A DNA stretch of 48,705 nt, from contig NZ_STGA01000059.1 of assembly GCF_005222835.1 (NCBI RefSeq), positions 1-48,705 on the forward strand. The letters run 5' to 3'. The translations under genes and the position numbers were made by a program. Positions 46,818 through 48,705 of this stretch are shown here, piece by piece (position 1 is the first letter of the stretch; every line of letters begins with the position of its first letter). The notes beneath the pieces were generated by a model. That model saw only the letters and a program-made list of their open reading frames with translations, searched no databases and was not told the DNA's origin. The stretch comes from Rhizobium sp. FKY42 (lineage in GTDB: Bacteria; Pseudomonadota; Alphaproteobacteria; Rhizobiales; Rhizobiaceae).

Positions 46818-48038
46818 TCAGAGCGAGTACCAGATGATGACAGCGCCTGCGCCACCGTTGCCGCCGTTGGCGCTTGTAGAGCTGCTGTTTCCGCCGCCGC
46901 CACCACCGCCACCATTGCCGCCGTCTCCGCCCGCATTTGATGTGTCAGTGCCGCCGCCACATCCGCCGCCGCCGCCGCCGCCGAACCCGCCATTTCCGCC
47001 CTTGTTGCCACCCGTACCGCTCGATCCACCGCCGCCGCCACCGCCGAACCCGCCATTGCCACCAAAGGCAACATTGGCTTGACTAATCGCCCCACCGCCT
47101 CCACCGCCGCCACCAGGCCCGCCAGGGGCGCCAGATGATGTTTCGCCGGTCGATGCTCGCCCGCCGCCGCCGCCGCCGCCCTGTATTTCACGCAGCGTTA
47201 TCCAGGGGCCTCCCCCCGCACCCGCCTCGGCTGAGAGGTATTCAGTGCCACTTCCTGCAGGCCGCGCTCGCCCCCCACGCGCCTGACCTAGCGAGCCAGA
47301 TCCGCCAAGGCCGGGTTCGGAAATGGAGTCGCCGCCATCGCCGAGTGCGCCACCGCCACCCGCGCCTTGGTTAGTGCTTGCATCGCCGCCGCGCCCTCCG
47401 ATACCACCGCCGCCAGCCGCTCCAGAGCTGTTAGCGTTTCCGCCGCGACCGCCCCATCCGCCGCCGCCGCCTCCGCCAGCGCCGGAGGCAGATTGAATAC
47501 CGCCAGCGCCGCCGTTGCCGAATATAGAGCCAGAAGCGCCTCCCCCGTTCCCACCCTTAGAGGTGGTGCTGGGTCCGCCTGCGCCACCAGCGCCGCCATT
47601 CGCAGTCCATCCGCCTTGCACGGAGGCATGCACAGTCCCAGTGCCTCCTGCAGCAGGCGTTGCACTATTTACAACGCCACCAGCGCCACCTGTGCAGGTC
47701 AACAAGGTTGTGCCAGCAAGCATAACGGAAGTTGTGCCGCCACCGCCGCCAGCCGTATTGTTTGCCTGAGCACCAGCGCCACCAGCGCCGTAGGTAATGT
47801 TGAGAGTTTGACCCGGAGTAACGTTGATGACGCCACCGGCAGCGCCGCCACCCGCACCGCCATTCGACGTGGAGCCGCCGCCGCCAGAAGGTCTTGCGCC
47901 GCCGCCACCACCACCCACGGCCATGATTTCAAGCTGGGTGACGCCGGTTGGAACGGTGAAGTTACCAGAGGTCAGAATGACGCGGCGGATGTACGGGATC
48001 TTGCTGCCGCCAGACATGAATTGGGAAACATTGCTCAT
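46818..48038 (-). CDS. Polyglycine-rich tail fibre/adhesin protein
   Basis: 406 residues from the ATG at 48038, which overlaps the fibre stop. After a beta-type N-terminus ('IPYIRRVILTSGNFTVPTG', 'TQLEIMAVGGGGGGARPSGG') most of the protein is glycine runs of 4-10 separated by short polar loops ('FGGGGGGG', 'NGGAGGGA'), ending 'GGAGAVIIWYSL'. The first strand and the closing 'GAVIIWY' are those of the phage glycine-rich domain; polyGly stretches can pack as polyglycine-II sheets, as in the T4-like S16 gp38 adhesin. Loops between them would contact the host receptor. Confidence 0.85.
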   Translation of the reverse strand: MSNVSQFMSGGSKIPYIRRVILTSGNFTVPTGVTQLEIMAVGGGGGGARPSGGGGSTSNGGAGGGAAGGVINVTPGQTLNITYGAGGAGAQANNTAGGGGGTTSVMLAGTTLLTCTGGAGGVVNSATPAAGGTGTVHASVQGGWTANGGAGGAGGPSTTSKGGNGGGASGSIFGNGGAGGIQSASGAGGGGGGGWGGRGGNANSSGAAGGGGIGGRGGDASTNQGAGGGGALGDGGDSISEPGLGGSGSLGQARGGRARPAGSGTEYLSAEAGAGGGPWITLREIQGGGGGGGRASTGETSSGAPGGPGGGGGGGGAISQANVAFGGNGGFGGGGGGGSSGTGGNKGGNGGFGGGGGGGCGGGTDTSNAGGDGGNGGGGGGGGNSSSTSANGGNGGAGAVIIWYSL

Positions 48039-48705
48039 TGCAGCATCCACGTTGTGCCGTTGTACCAGATCAAGCAGGTGAGACCGGGGACATTGAGGTT
48101 GAGATCTTCGGCGAGACCCATGATGGTCTTGCCGTTGCGGGCGACGTTGGTCGCGGTCGTGTAGGAAAGCACCCCGCCATCAATCAGGCGGATGGATGCG
48201 CCTGCTGCCGGATTGGCAGGGAGCGTGAGCGTGATGCCTGCTGTAATGATGCGGTAAGCCTTGCCAGCCACCAGATTGGCGTTGGCGCTGAGAAGTAGCG
48301 CCTCAGCGGGCAGCATCTGGATCGCCGCAATGGCATCATTCCGCGCCGTGACCTCGTCAGCCAGCAGCGAAACCACTTCCGCGAAAGCAGCCTGGACATT
48401 GGCCGAGGTCAAACCTGCTATTGCCGACAGCGTAACATTCGTTGCGACGACGCCGCCTGTTTGTAGGGCTTGAAGCCGATCCTCTGCCAGGCCGATTGCC
48501 GTTTCTATGGCAGTCAGAAGATCCTGAACATTTTCGATCTGAGGAGCCACGGCATTGGCAAGCAATGCCTGCGCTGCGGCGATTGCGGCGTTGGATACTG
48601 CATCCTCAAAGCCGTCTGCTGCCGTTTCGACGGCGGACAGACGGTCTGCAAGGCTCGCATGAACCTCATTCCACAGTTGCGAACCGATATCGTGGTCGTC
48701 CGTGA
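48035..48705 (-). CDS. Tail fibre protein, N-terminus beyond the window
   Basis: 223 residues visible; the frame is open to the window end. The first part is Ala-rich and coiled-coil-like ('LSAVETAADGFEDAVSNAAI', 'NVQDLLTAIETAIGLAEDRL'). A short repeat follows with 'TLSAIAGLTSANVQAAFAEV', then a beta-rich tip 'LVAGKAYRIITAGITLTLPA' and 'NVPGLTCLIWYNGTTWM'. It is a shaft with a small C-terminal knob. It overlaps the polyglycine protein. In circular reading it continues in frame from gpI (base 1); an independent ATG cannot be seen. Confidence 0.8.
   Translation of the reverse strand, partial: TDDHDIGSQLWNEVHASLADRLSAVETAADGFEDAVSNAAIAAAQALLANAVAPQIENVQDLLTAIETAIGLAEDRLQALQTGGVVATNVTLSAIAGLTSANVQAAFAEVVSLLADEVTARNDAIAAIQMLPAEALLLSANANLVAGKAYRIITAGITLTLPANPAAGASIRLIDGGVLSYTTATNVARNGKTIMGLAEDLNLNVPGLTCLIWYNGTTWMLQ

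Noticed and set aside
46834..47082. Proline-run plus-strand ORF
   Set aside because: It is the complement of the polyglycine gene; the minus strand has the proper start overlap and known domain ends.

Overview
The window looks like the near-complete, arbitrarily opened genome of a temperate phage that probably replicates as a plasmid (a phage-plasmid) in an alphaproteobacterium, most likely of the order Hyphomicrobiales (Rhizobium/Agrobacterium/Brucella relatives). The host call rests on high GC coding sequence, protein styles such as the alphaproteobacterial XRE repressor and DUF5131 protein, and the winged-helix plasmid protein; it is inference, not a database match. No integrase, transposase, tRNA, rRNA, CRISPR array or host housekeeping gene was seen.

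Layout. The structural genes are all on the minus strand. Reading that strand from about 12.6 kb down to 1 gives a gpZ-like minor tail protein, small and large terminase, portal, gpW-like connector, S49 protease, scaffold-like protein, decoration protein and major capsid protein (a lambda-type head), then baseplate V, W, J and the start of tail protein I. The window ends inside gpI, and position 48705 resumes inside a tail-fibre gene on the same strand. It continues through a polyglycine adhesin-like protein, sheath FI, tube FII, gpE, tape measure T, U, X and D, then an endolysin-spanin-holin cassette and a Dam methylase. This is P2 tail gene order only if the two window ends are neighbours, so the map is circular or circularly permuted. 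One secreted-protein gene on the plus strand (40924-41448) interrupts the tail operon.

Replication and early genes (12.8-25.4 kb). A P4/D5-type primase-helicase and a Toprim/zinc-finger primase lie beside a dense cluster of GAYAGTT repeats (13603-13866), a good origin candidate. A HicAB toxin-antitoxin module with a strong palindromic operator/promoter follows. Then comes a tightly coupled minus-strand operon with a C5 methyltransferase, an N6-adenine methyltransferase carrying an extra N-terminal domain, several small unknown genes, a CII-like regulator, a terminator and a Cro-like gene. Cro diverges from a CI-like repressor across a TAGGCAAA operator. A second divergent pair of XRE regulators at 26.1-27.3 kb carries the same operator word.

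Accessory and plasmid genes (26.8-36.3 kb, mostly plus strand). These include a multi-domain DUF551-type protein joined by repeated PxPQTHV linkers, small proteins, a MazG-like NTP pyrophosphatase, a DUF5131 radical-SAM-like protein, a ribbon-helix-helix protein, a RepA-like winged-helix protein behind a structured leader, and a Fic/Doc-type toxin-antitoxin pair. There is also a probable abortive-infection restriction-like nuclease, and a ParA/RHH-ParB partition system flanked on both sides by TTAACG/TTGACGCA repeats, followed by a secreted nuclease. ParAB, two addiction modules, a Rep candidate and the absence of an integrase together argue for plasmid maintenance of the prophage.
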